Positions 36,329-44,163 of a stretch of 64,000 nucleotides of DNA are shown here, piece after piece. Where the stretch lies: contig CAYSJJ010000012.1 in the NCBI GenBank assembly GCA_964431365.1, positions 4,487 to 68,486 on the forward strand, read 5' to 3'. A program made the position numbers and the translations under genes. Origin of the DNA: Geomobilibacter sp964431365. GTDB lineage: Bacteria; Desulfobacterota; Desulfuromonadia; Geobacterales; DSM-12255. How positions within the stretch are numbered: the stretch's first letter is position 1; every line of letters starts with the position of its first letter. The notes beneath the pieces are model-generated. The model was given only the letters and a program-made list of their open reading frames with translations. It did no database searches and was not told the origin of the DNA.

Positions 36329-38220
36329 CAGAACCAAAACCTCACGCCACCCTCGACCCAGCGGGAGGGGTTTTTGTACAGCGAATCGGAATACTGGGCA
36401 CCGCTGAAGAGGTTGTGGACCGAGAAGAAGAGCTCCGGCGACTGGTCCCTCTTCGGGCAGAGCTTCTTGGTCAGGTGAAGGTCCCAGACCATCGCCTTGT
36501 AGCGGGCGTCACTGCTGGCGGGTGCGTTCCACCAGATGTAGTTGCCAAACAGGAGCCCCCGCAGCCCCAGGTCGTCGTTGTCGTAGCTCAGCCCCAGCTT
36601 CATGCCGTGGGGCGGGGCCGGCTGGCTGCCGTCGGACTGGAGCAGTGCGCCGCTCTCGTCGCGGGTCTCGGTGAAAGTGTAGCCGCCGGAGAGGGCAAAG
36701 CCATAGAGCGGTGAGGTGCGCCCCTCCACCTCGAACCCCTGCTTGCGCCGCTCCTTCAACGTAACCGTGGCCGGCGTGGTACTGAAATCGAAGTCCTCGA
36801 TCTTCCAGAGCGCGCTGTAGAAGTAGGTCCCCTTGAGCCAGAGATAGGGGATGGCCGAGGACTCCACACCGGCCTGGACGGTCCAGATGTTCTGCAGCTG
36901 CTTGGAGCCGTTGCTGACCGATTGCATGCTGACGATCGGCAGGCTGTACCCCCTGGCCGCGTAGGCCCGCAGCAGGGCCGTGTCGGTCAGCCGGAAGGTA
37001 GCCCCCAGGTTGCAGCTGACCGTGCCGCCATAGAGGTTGCTGCGGTCGTAGCGGAGGCCGGGAAGTACGGTCAAGCGACCGAGGGTGTGGCTGGCGTTCA
37101 GGTAGGTCCCCCATCGATCCAGGGTCAGGTCGAAATTGCTCAACGGGTCCTGCTGGATTCTCTCCCGCGACCGCAAATCGCTGTGTTCGTATTCGATGCC
37201 GCTGGAAACGTTGGTGTCGCTATCCCCCCAGAAGAGTCTCAGGTCGCCGCCCCGGTAATCCTCACGCACCGTGCCATCCCCAAAGAGATCAGGAATGCTC
37301 AGGTTCCCCAGGGTGGTAAGGAGCTCACGCCGCCCCAGCCGGACGTTCGTCTCCAGGGAGAGGCGGTCGGCCAGCGGCTGGCTGAAGCTGAGGTAACCGG
37401 AAGCGTTCCGGAAGCCCCCCTTGTCGTGGAAGTCGTTGGGGAACGGCTGATCCGGCACGTCCTCCAGCCCGAAGTTGGAGCGTCGGTAGTCGAGGCCGAG
37501 GGTGAAGCGCCCCTTGGTCGGGAGATCGTAGGTGATTTTGCCGAAGGCGTGGCTGAAGTTCATCCGGTTCCCCGGCATGAGCCCTTGGGAGTAAAGGTTG
37601 CCGCCGGAGAGATAGTAGCCGAACCGGTCGACAGTGCCGCTCAGCTCCCCCCGCAGGTCGGTGGTCAGCTCCTCACCGGCCGAGGCCGAAGCCGAGCCGC
37701 CGACGGCCCGCTCCGGATCGGGCGACTTGGTGATGACGTTCACCACCCCACCCAGGGCCGAACCCCAGGCGACCGACGCAGCCCCTTTGACGACCTCCAC
37801 CCGCTCGATCTGTTGGACCGGGATGGTCCCCACGAGGACCAGGTTGTCGGCGCTCAGGAAGTTCTGGGGGACCCCGTCGATCAGGAGCTGGATGTGCCGG
37901 CTGTTGCTGTTGTGGATGTTGAAGAAGGTGAAGCTCCCCGGGGTACGCACCTGGTCGAGCTGGATGCCAGGGATGGTCTGGAGCACCTCGGCCAGGGTGT
38001 GGGCGTTCAGCCGGGCGATATCGTCCGCCGTGACCACGGTGACGTTCTCGGCGATCTTTGAGAGGGGGCGGGGAAAATGGGAAGTGGTGGAGACCTGTTC
38101 GTCACCCGCAAGGCCGAGGGAGGTAAAGACCTCGTCGTCCGCCTGGGCCGGCGCGGCAGCGAGTGCCGACAGCAGGGCCAGGAGCGGCAGGAAGACCTTT
38201 GCGCGGAGAGCAGGGGCCAA
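36328..38220 (-). CDS. TonB-dependent outer-membrane receptor
   Basis: 630 aa. TTG start with AAGGA 7 nt upstream. Signal peptide (VFLPLLALLSALAAAPAQA). Plug domain at about 45-165: NVTVVTADDIARLNAHTLAE, LLIDGVPQN, IERVEVVKGAASVAWGSALG, GGVVNVITKS. A 22-strand-type barrel follows, ending in WVEGGVRFWF with the terminal Phe needed for BAM insertion. Cargo (metal chelate, cobalamin or other) is not evident. Overlaps the binding-protein gene, so they form one unit. Confidence 0.92.
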   Translation of the reverse strand: MAPALRAKVFLPLLALLSALAAAPAQADDEVFTSLGLAGDEQVSTTSHFPRPLSKIAENVTVVTADDIARLNAHTLAEVLQTIPGIQLDQVRTPGSFTFFNIHNSNSRHIQLLIDGVPQNFLSADNLVLVGTIPVQQIERVEVVKGAASVAWGSALGGVVNVITKSPDPERAVGGSASASAGEELTTDLRGELSGTVDRFGYYLSGGNLYSQGLMPGNRMNFSHAFGKITYDLPTKGRFTLGLDYRRSNFGLEDVPDQPFPNDFHDKGGFRNASGYLSFSQPLADRLSLETNVRLGRRELLTTLGNLSIPDLFGDGTVREDYRGGDLRLFWGDSDTNVSSGIEYEHSDLRSRERIQQDPLSNFDLTLDRWGTYLNASHTLGRLTVLPGLRYDRSNLYGGTVSCNLGATFRLTDTALLRAYAARGYSLPIVSMQSVSNGSKQLQNIWTVQAGVESSAIPYLWLKGTYFYSALWKIEDFDFSTTPATVTLKERRKQGFEVEGRTSPLYGFALSGGYTFTETRDESGALLQSDGSQPAPPHGMKLGLSYDNDDLGLRGLLFGNYIWWNAPASSDARYKAMVWDLHLTKKLCPKRDQSPELFFSVHNLFSGAQYSDSLYKNPSRWVEGGVRFWF

Positions 38221-38330
38221 GAAGAAATCCTTAAATGAATCTGGTCATGCCGACAGGGAATGTGCAGCGTGCCGTAGCAAACTCGCCATGAGGATGCCGT
38301 TGCTAAAAGATATCTCATATTTCACACGTT

Positions 38331-39674
38331 TCAAACATCCAACTCCCGAAGCACCGTGATCTTCCTCCATTCACCGGCCCGGAAGCGGAGCGACCAGATC
38401 ACTGCAGTGGCGAATACGAAGAGCGTTGCCAGCGTCCACTCCGCCACCAGGCCGGGAGTGATGCGATCGATCAGCCATAGCAGGGCGAGGAATACGCTGG
38501 AAGAGAGCAGGAAGGTACGTGCGAGCCAATGGGTGTCTCCAGCTGAAGCAAGTATGCACCCGATCATGACATTTGCCGCATCGAAAAGGCAATAGAACGC
38601 CACGAATTTCATGAGCAGGGAACCGGTCTCCACTATCCGCGCGCTTTCCGGGCCGTCTCCCGCAAAGATCGACATGAGCGGAGCCGACGCGGTGGCAAAC
38701 AGGATCGCCATCGCCAGCATCCATACCTCGCACACCACGACCGACTGCCAGGCGATGGCCGGTATGTCGTCGTCGTTCCCGGCTCCGCGGGCGTGTCCCA
38801 CCAGTATTCCTGCGGCCTGGCCGAGCCCAAGAGCCGGGAAGAATGCGGTGCCGTTGATCCGGAAAGCAATGCTGGATGCGGCCAGTTCCACGGTTCCCAA
38901 CCGTCCTACCACCACCAGAAACAGCGTCCAGGCAGCGAGTTCTCCGCTGATCCTCATTCCCATCGGTATGGCGAGTAGGAGGAAGCGGCGGAACTCCACC
39001 CAGTCGAGGCGCCTGGCGACGGAGTCGGCGAATCCGCCGGCCTTGACAAAGAGGAGTACATAGAGGCCCGCGGCCACCATCTGCGCGGTAACGGTCGCCA
39101 GCGCCGCTCCGGCAATACCCATCCGGGGCAGGCCCCATTCCCCCAGAACCAACCCCCACGCCAGCAACGCATTGACCGCGAAGGAAACGAAGGTCACTCC
39201 GGTAACGATGACCGGGCGGCCTATTCCCGAAAGCCAACCCGCCAGGGCCCCGCTCAGGACCGGAAAGAATGATCCGGCCATGCAGAGCAAGAAATAGGTG
39301 CTCTCGTTCCGAGCGACCGGAGGCTCGTGACCCGCCAAGAGGAACAGTCGCGCAATTGGCCACGCCACCAGGAGAGCAACAATCCCGGACGCCAGGGAGG
39401 TGTGAATGCCGAGCCAGGCCGAGGTCCGGACGCCTTGGCTGTCACCTCGCCCGTGACTGTGTGCCACAAAGGTACCTGCATAACCGGCGGTTCCGAACAG
39501 GAGCCCTTGGAACAGGATCACCGCCATGCCCGAAGGGCCTATCGCCGCGACCGCTTCGCTGGAATGCCGCGCCAACACGATGGCATCGATGATCTGCATC
39601 AACGTGATCGCAGACGTTGAAAGGATCATGGGCCCTGCGAGTTTGAGCAGGCGTGGAACGTGATTGCGTACCAT
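38331..39674 (-). CDS. MATE-family multidrug/Na+ or H+ antiporter
   Basis: 447 aa from ATG 39674. About 12 TM helices. The N-terminal half begins VPRLLKLAGPMILSTSAITL and LMQIIDAIVLAR, the MATE signature; LFGTAGYAGTFVAHSHGRGD and GLGQAAGILVGHARGAGNDD are the repeated Q/GxxVxxxxGxG blocks of the two halves. Exports cationic drugs or metabolites by ion antiport. The open frame extends 58 codons upstream but lacks coding character there. Downstream of the TonB receptor on the same chromosome arm but reads toward it. Confidence 0.88.
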   Translation of the reverse strand: MVRNHVPRLLKLAGPMILSTSAITLMQIIDAIVLARHSSEAVAAIGPSGMAVILFQGLLFGTAGYAGTFVAHSHGRGDSQGVRTSAWLGIHTSLASGIVALLVAWPIARLFLLAGHEPPVARNESTYFLLCMAGSFFPVLSGALAGWLSGIGRPVIVTGVTFVSFAVNALLAWGLVLGEWGLPRMGIAGAALATVTAQMVAAGLYVLLFVKAGGFADSVARRLDWVEFRRFLLLAIPMGMRISGELAAWTLFLVVVGRLGTVELAASSIAFRINGTAFFPALGLGQAAGILVGHARGAGNDDDIPAIAWQSVVVCEVWMLAMAILFATASAPLMSIFAGDGPESARIVETGSLLMKFVAFYCLFDAANVMIGCILASAGDTHWLARTFLLSSSVFLALLWLIDRITPGLVAEWTLATLFVFATAVIWSLRFRAGEWRKITVLRELDV

Positions 39675-39843
39675 AATAGTATCTCTTTGACTCCGCTGGC
39701 GGCACCGCACCCGATTCCGATTGGGCATTCGCTCTTGTTCGTCTCGGTGCTGTTTTGTCCTTATAGACGAGCATGACAGGAAAGGGGAAGCCTTAATGTA
39801 ACAGGAGACGGGCATGGCAGTTTTGAGGGAATACGGATAAAAA

Positions 39844-39880
39844 ATCAACGGCCGATTTCATTGAAGAAATCGGCCGTCAA
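39844..39880 (-). terminator. Rho-independent terminator after the OmpA-like gene (repeat family copy 1)
   Basis: Perfect hairpin ACGGCCGATTTC / GAAATCGGCCGT around 39849-39878; on the minus strand it is followed by TTGATTTTTTAT. It lies about 90 bp past the OmpA-like stop. Same core as the hairpins near 42608 and 46624. Confidence 0.75.
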
Positions 39881-39969
39881 AAGTTGTGACTCCCCGTGCG
39901 GTTGGAACAGGGCACGGGAAGGAGCACCCTTGTCTCTAGATCGTTTCCAGGATGCTGTTATGTCTGTGT

Positions 39970-41457
39970 TTAGTCGCAGACGAAGTTAGCTTCGATACGA
40001 CGGTTTTGAGCCTTTCCTTCCTTGGTCTTGTTGTCGGCCACCGGCTTGGTCGGTCCAAATCCCTTGGCTTTGATACGCTCGGGCGCAATTCCGGACGTCT
40101 TGAGGATGTGGTTGCGAACGCTCTCGGCACGACGCTGGGAGAGCTTCATGTTGCTCGCCTTGTCGCCGACACTGTCGGTATGTCCTTCGATGACACCTTT
40201 GGCGTTAGGGAATTCCAGAAGGAAATCGCTCAGCTTTTTCAGTTCATCATGGTACTGGGGTTTGATGTCGGACTTGTTGGTGTCAAACTGGATATTGATG
40301 ACCGTCGGGCTGCACAGTTTGGCCTTCGGTTGGGGAACGGTTACGGCTACGTTGGCCGCGCTTGTCGTAACGCCGCCAGCTCCTTCACAGGTCAAGGTGT
40401 AGGAGGTGTTGTCTGCAGGGGTGATGCTCATGTTACCCTGTGGCTGCACAGCACCAATGGCAGGTTGAATGGCACAATTCGACGCATTCTGCGAAGTCCA
40501 GTTGAGCGTGGCAGAGTCACCCCGCCTGATGGAGTTGGGCGTGACCGACAGGCTGCTCGTCGGGGCTTTCGGCAGGGCCGGAGCGGCAACGGCGATATTC
40601 GTGGAACTGTTCGTTGTGCCACCAGGACCGTTGCACGACAGGGAATAGACGGTATCGGCCGCAGGAGTGATGGTCATGCTTCCTGTCGGTTTTACCGAAC
40701 CGATGCCCGGAGTAATATCGCAATCCGTGGTATTTTGGGACGTCCAACTGAGTTTGGCCGTCTCCCCTTTGGTGATCGAGCCGGGCGCTACGTTAAGTTT
40801 GCTCGTCGGGGCCGGCGCCGGTGGCGGCTGGACAGGGGGGGGCGGAGCGGGTTGTGCCTGAACCGGAGTGGCCGCGCTCTTGCCGCCAAAGAGGAAGGTC
40901 AGCCCGGCGGTGTACTCCCAGTTGTACTTGGGACTCTTGGGATCTTCAAAAACGAACAGTTGGCGGGCGTCACCACGCAACGCAATCGAGTCGGTCAGGA
41001 AGTATTTGACCCCCAAGCCTGCATTGGCGGTTGCGTCGGTAGCCATATCCCTGGTTGTCGCACCTGTGGAGTCCACGGTGCCAGAGAAATTATGACCGTG
41101 CCCGTAGGAGATTCCCCCGCCGCCCACCGCAAGATACGGTACCAGCGGCCCGTCGGGCATGAAGTTGTACAGGATGTCAAGACGATAGGACAAGGCGTTG
41201 ATGCTCTCTTTCGTGCGGGTCCCTTCTGTTGCCAGATAATCGCCAACCAGTTCCACTCCCCAGTTCTTGGTCAGGTCGTAGCCGAGGCGCAGACCAAACA
41301 CAGGGGCGGTTTCCAAGTGCTGGACACCGTCAAAGGTGTAGCCGCCAATAAAAGGCGAAATGGAAAACGCCCCTTCTCTTTCACCGGCGACAGCGGGAGC
41401 AGCCATGACACCTACGGCAGCGGTGACCAGCATCAGTGCGGATAGTTTCTTCATCAT
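39970..41457 (-). CDS. OmpA-family porin-like protein with two Ig/PKD-like repeats
   Basis: 495 aa. AAGGAGG 4 nt before ATG 41457. Signal peptide (ALMLVTAAVGVMAAPAVAG). An N-terminal eight-strand OmpA-like barrel spans about 25-195 (ISPFIGGYTFDGVQHL ... WEYTAGLTFLFGG). A Pro-rich hinge leads to two tandem ~85-aa repeats (SKLNVAPGSITKGETAKLSW and TSSLSVTPNSIRRGDSATLN). The C-terminal OmpA peptidoglycan-binding domain has IQFDTNKSDIKPQYHDEL and GHTDSVGDKASNMKLSQRRA. Anchors the outer membrane to the wall. Lies 102 bp downstream of the OmpA-like lipoprotein gene on the same strand. Confidence 0.93.
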   Translation of the reverse strand: MMKKLSALMLVTAAVGVMAAPAVAGEREGAFSISPFIGGYTFDGVQHLETAPVFGLRLGYDLTKNWGVELVGDYLATEGTRTKESINALSYRLDILYNFMPDGPLVPYLAVGGGGISYGHGHNFSGTVDSTGATTRDMATDATANAGLGVKYFLTDSIALRGDARQLFVFEDPKSPKYNWEYTAGLTFLFGGKSAATPVQAQPAPPPPVQPPPAPAPTSKLNVAPGSITKGETAKLSWTSQNTTDCDITPGIGSVKPTGSMTITPAADTVYSLSCNGPGGTTNSSTNIAVAAPALPKAPTSSLSVTPNSIRRGDSATLNWTSQNASNCAIQPAIGAVQPQGNMSITPADNTSYTLTCEGAGGVTTSAANVAVTVPQPKAKLCSPTVINIQFDTNKSDIKPQYHDELKKLSDFLLEFPNAKGVIEGHTDSVGDKASNMKLSQRRAESVRNHILKTSGIAPERIKAKGFGPTKPVADNKTKEGKAQNRRIEANFVCD

Positions 41458-41559
41458 ACATCCTCCTTGGAGTGATTTTGACGCCAAACGCCATGATGAA
41501 GCGGGTAACTGCTGCTGTATGGTATTCGGCCTCAGGTCTTTCATGTATATCGCGGTACG

Positions 41560-42213
41560 CTACTTGGCCTCAATGGGCTCAATGGTGATCTTTACCCGAC
41601 GGTTCTGCTGTCGGCCGGCTGCCGTGTCGTTGCTGGCAATCGGCTGTGTCTCGCCGTATCCCTGGGCGACAATACGGTCGCTGCTCACCCCGTTATGTAC
41701 CAGCAGGTTCTTTACCGCATTGGCCCGACGCTCCGACAACCTCTGGTTTGATTCGTTGGAGCCGACGCTGTCCGTGTGGCCGGCGACCATGACCCTGGTT
41801 TGCGGATACTCGTTCATGATTTTTGCCACCTGCTGCAGGTCTGCGGAACTTGCACCCTTTACCTCGGCAGAGCCGGTATCGAAGACCAGGTCCGACTTGA
41901 AGTTGAGAGCCAGGTTATTCCCCTGGCGCTGTACTGAAATCGCTTCCGATTCGGCAAGTTGCTTGCGCATGGCGGCTTCCTGCTTATCCATGTAGTTACC
42001 GATCAAACCGCCGCTCAGCCCCCCAGCCACTGCTCCAGCCCCCGCACCGATAAGGGTAGACGTGGTATCCCCACCGATCAGCTGGCCAAGGCCCGCGCCA
42101 ACCGCCGCTCCGGCGCCGGCGCCAATGGCCGAGCCTTTGGTCGTTTTCGACATTTCCGCACACCCTCCGACCATCAACGAGGCCAGCAGTATGCCGGCAA
42201 GCATCTTTTTCAT
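41560..42213 (-). CDS. OmpA-family lipoprotein with glycine-zipper region (YiaD-like)
   Basis: 217 aa. Lipoprotein signal with lipobox LMVGGC at about residues 14-19. A glycine-zipper segment follows (GSAIGAGAGAAVGAGLGQLI, GAGAGAVAGGLSGGLIG). The C-terminal OmpA domain has LVFDTGSAEVKGAS, GHTDSVGSNESNQRLSERRA and YGETQPIASNDTAAGRQQNR. Binds peptidoglycan from the outer membrane. AAAGGAG precedes the ATG. Probably co-transcribed with the OmpA-like gene downstream. Confidence 0.93.
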   Translation of the reverse strand: MKKMLAGILLASLMVGGCAEMSKTTKGSAIGAGAGAAVGAGLGQLIGGDTTSTLIGAGAGAVAGGLSGGLIGNYMDKQEAAMRKQLAESEAISVQRQGNNLALNFKSDLVFDTGSAEVKGASSADLQQVAKIMNEYPQTRVMVAGHTDSVGSNESNQRLSERRANAVKNLLVHNGVSSDRIVAQGYGETQPIASNDTAAGRQQNRRVKITIEPIEAK

Positions 42214-42360
42214 GTTTGTTTCTCCTTTCTGGTGTCTTCTTTTATGGATTTGTGTCCGTACAAATGGAGATTCATCCCTTGGCTAGGCGTTCATTTGTCC
42301 AGTTTCGGCCAACAACCGGCGGGACCGAAACAAGCCGCTACCGTCAGAAAATATTGTTAA

Positions 42361-42412
42361 ATAGTATTACTTATTGCCCCACTGTCAATCGGGCACGCCC
42401 ATTAACAGTGGG
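42361..42412 (-). promoter_or_regulatory. Promoter with overlapping inverted repeat for the OmpA-family pair
   Basis: Minus-strand TTGACA (42388-42383), a 16-bp spacer, TACTAT (42366-42361). A perfect 8-bp inverted repeat, CCCACTGT (42378-42385) and ACAGTGGG (42405-42412), overlaps the -35, a likely operator. The leader of about 140 nt holds no ORF that I can support. Confidence 0.5.
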
Positions 42413-42605
42413 AATTCACGACTAATCGGGTTTCACGGCCAGTTCTACGAACCCTTCGTTGCTCGAATCGGCGTGGGACTCTGGCCCATCATCGGCACCA
42501 CGGTTGACCTTTCCAGAGTTGTCATGTGCCAAAAACGAAGAGGTGTAGCGGACTAGGCTGAAAAGGAATTGCCAGAGGTGGTGAAACAGGTGGTGGGAAT
42601 GAGAT

Positions 42606-42645
42606 GAAACTGGCCGATTTCATTAAAGAAACCGGCCAGTTGTTT
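42606..42645. terminator. Hairpin terminator/repeat family copy 2
   Basis: AACTGGCCGATTTC and GAAACCGGCCAGTT form a long near-perfect stem (42608-42637), followed by TTGTTTG on the + strand. It is 60-100 bp past the stop of the minus-strand TPR gene. Its core and the GTGGCTCC(T/C)CAGCGCGG tail just after it recur near 46624. Confidence 0.6.
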
Positions 42646-42703
42646 GTGGCTCCTCAGCGCGGGCGGAGCCAGGCGCCGGGATACGGCATTCCTCTTCCTC
42701 CCA

Positions 42704-43141
42704 CTACTCCTGTGGTAAAGAGGCAATCTGCTTGCCGGCAGCGCCGGTCTTGGTCGGCAGTTTTTCTCCCCGTTCATAGCGGGCTACCAGCCCGTGGAAT
42801 TCGTCCTCCACCAGCCCTTTCAGGGTAGAGTCGGGATACTCTTTGACCAACTGAGAGAAGTAGCGGGCCGCTTCCCGTTGGTTGCCGCTGCGGTAGTAGC
42901 CGCGGGAGAGCCAGAAGAGGGTCATATCCCGCAACGGTGAGTCGGGGTATTTGGTGATGAGTTCGTTCAGAGTTGCGGTGGAACCTGCATAATCTCTCTT
43001 CTGGTAGAGGTCGAAGCCGGTCAGAAACAATTTGCTATCTTCTGGCTGCTGCCCGCCAAAGGCTGCAACGGAGAGGGTGAGGGAGGCCAGGATTAGCAGG
43101 AGGAAAACTCCGCATCGGGCCACGGATCGAATGGTTGCCAT
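42704..43141 (-). CDS. Small exported TPR (YbgF-like) protein under c-di-GMP riboswitch control
   Basis: 145 aa. Signal peptide (GVFLLLILASLTLSVAAFGG), then two TPR-like units: FLTGFDLYQKRDYAGSTATL, YPDSPLRDMTLFWLSRGYY, AARYFSQLVKEYPDSTLKGL. It is a clear paralogue of the N-terminal ~115 residues of the giant coiled-coil protein at 10928, sharing YPDSPLRDM and the spacing of both repeats. AAAGGA lies 5-10 nt before the ATG. A GEMM-I riboswitch with terminator occupies its leader. Confidence 0.88.
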   Translation of the reverse strand: MATIRSVARCGVFLLLILASLTLSVAAFGGQQPEDSKLFLTGFDLYQKRDYAGSTATLNELITKYPDSPLRDMTLFWLSRGYYRSGNQREAARYFSQLVKEYPDSTLKGLVEDEFHGLVARYERGEKLPTKTGAAGKQIASLPQE

Positions 43142-43164
43142 AGGATTCCTTTCGGCCCCGGAAA

Positions 43165-43272
43165 CAAAAATGCCGGGGGCTCGTATCGAAGTTCGATATT
43201 TCGGCGACCCGGCTGTCTCGGCGAGACCCTTAGGCTTTCCGTCCCATCCTCGCGGATGGTTTAGTATTGTCG
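43165..43272 (-). promoter_or_regulatory. c-di-GMP-I (GEMM-I) riboswitch 1 with overlapping terminator
   Basis: On the minus strand: AAACCATCC, GNRA loop GCGA, GGATGGGACGGAAAGCC, then GGGTCTCGCCGAGACAGCC and GGGTCGCCGA. This is the full GEMM-I core (fwd about 43196-43272). Downstream, CCCGGC (rev. of 43177-43172) can pair with GCCGGG of the aptamer 3' strand (rev. of 43213-43208) and is followed by ATTTTTG. Aptamer and terminator are mutually exclusive, so c-di-GMP should switch the TPR gene ON. Confidence 0.9.
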
Positions 43273-43528
43273 TCTATCATGTTGGTACGGCATATCTCTC
43301 TGTTTGCAAATATGCTTTGCGGTCACGCACCCGCCATTTGAGCACCTTTGATCCGGCATCAACCACAAATCATCAACGTAGCCCAGCGGCGTCGCCGGTT
43401 GTGCTCAGTCTGTCAGACCATATCTGCCCTGAATCCGTGCACGAACCCGCGCGGCAACTATTTGCGAACAATTTCTTATGCTAGCGCTGCTTCTCTTTTT
43501 ATGTGTGCCCCTTTCCGGGGCTTGAAAC

Positions 43529-43632
43529 AAAAAAAACCGGATCGCCCCTATCGAACTCGCGATTTCGGCGACCCGGCTGTCTCGGTGAGACCCGTGGGCT
43601 TTCCGTCCTCCCCTCACGGAGAGTTTAGTATT
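43529..43632 (-). promoter_or_regulatory. c-di-GMP-I (GEMM-I) riboswitch 2 with overlapping terminator
   Basis: Minus strand: CTCTCC-GTGA-GGGGAG stem-loop, GACGGAAAGCC, GGGTCTCACCGAGACAGCC, GGGTCGCCGA (fwd about 43556-43632). Its 3' strand CCGGGTCGCC pairs over 10 bp (one G-U) with GGCGATCCGG (rev. of 43546-43537), followed by eight Us. It is therefore also a predicted ON switch. The about 260 bp between this element and riboswitch 1 hold no ORF I can support, only a GCCCC-GGAAA-GGGGC hairpin near 43507-43521. Confidence 0.9.
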
Positions 43633-43821
43633 ATCGTTTCACACTGACTGTTATGTTTTGGCGAAACCTACCGATTCTGTCCCCCGAAATCAAGCAAAAT
43701 TTGTGGTTCCTTGGTGAATGAGCTGCCGCGGGGACTAGGAAGAAAGGGGCGCAGTGTGGCATTCACTGCCACACAAAATGAGCAGCTACTTACAAGCTAT
43801 TTGCCCCCTCCGCAACCGAAC

Positions 43822-43849
43822 TTGACAAGCCACTGAGTTGTGTTAATTT
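43822..43849 (+). promoter_or_regulatory. Sigma-70-type promoter for riboswitch 3
   Basis: TTGACA at 43822-43827, a 16-bp spacer, TAATTT at 43844-43849. The predicted start at about 43856 coincides with the 5' edge of the aptamer. A perfect 7-bp inverted repeat, GTGTGGC/GCCACAC (43754-43774), lies about 50 bp upstream and may be an operator. Confidence 0.65.
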
Positions 43850-43855
43850 TTTTTA

Positions 43856-43967
43856 AGGTACCCCGAAAAGTCGTACCTTTCGAAAGAAAGAGACGGAAAG
43901 CCGCGGGTCTTCTATCGAGAAGATGGCCGAGCTGCCGAAGATACCTTCGGTCTAGCTCGGCTTTTTT
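43856..43967 (+). promoter_or_regulatory. c-di-GMP-I (GEMM-I) riboswitch 3 with overlapping terminator
   Basis: Plus strand: ACCTTTC-GAAA-GAAAGAG stem-loop, GACGGAAAGCC, GGGTCTTC with AGAAGATGGCC, and GAGCTGCCGA. These are all GEMM-I core elements. GCCGAGC (43926-43932) of the aptamer 3' strand pairs with GCTCGGC (43955-43961), with an inner CCGAAG/CTTCGG stem, followed by TTTTTT (43962-43967). It is a third ON-type switch, controlling the 44056-46493 unit. Confidence 0.9.
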
Positions 43968-44055
43968 GTTTGAAAACTATCCGCAAGCACCGGGATGAAG
44001 TTGTTATTGAAACAGCGCAGGGGAAGATTTCAGCATTTCAGAAAGGAGAATCCCC

Positions 44056-44163
44056 ATGGAACGAATTGCACGCTGGTTACGGCAAGCTGGTAAACGTAAA
44101 GCGCCAAGGCAGGCAGAAGCCGTTCAGCAGCAAATAGTACACAAGGAGGTACTGCCATGGTGA
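44056..44163 (+). CDS. Small basic protein, 35 aa, first ORF of a c-di-GMP-controlled operon
   Basis: ATG 44056 has AAAGGAG 7 nt upstream, better than many real genes here. The product (MERIARWLRQAGKRKAPRQA...) is Arg/Lys-rich with a possible amphipathic start and no signal peptide. The stop TGA (44161-44163) overlaps the next start (44157), so it may be a coupled leader peptide or a genuine microprotein. No homologue recognised. Confidence 0.55.
   Translation: MERIARWLRQAGKRKAPRQAEAVQQQIVHKEVLPW

Noticed and set aside
42374..42556. A 60-codon ORF in the 42213-42704 intergenic region
   Set aside because: No RBS, composition unlike neighbours, and it overlaps the promoter and operator of the OmpA-family unit.
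43405..43617. A 70-codon minus-strand ORF between the riboswitches
   Set aside because: It begins inside the riboswitch-2 aptamer and runs through its terminator, so it would not be translated as a gene.
43754..43774. GTGTGGC/GCCACAC hairpin as a terminator
   Set aside because: No U-run on either strand. It is noted only as a possible operator near the riboswitch-3 promoter.
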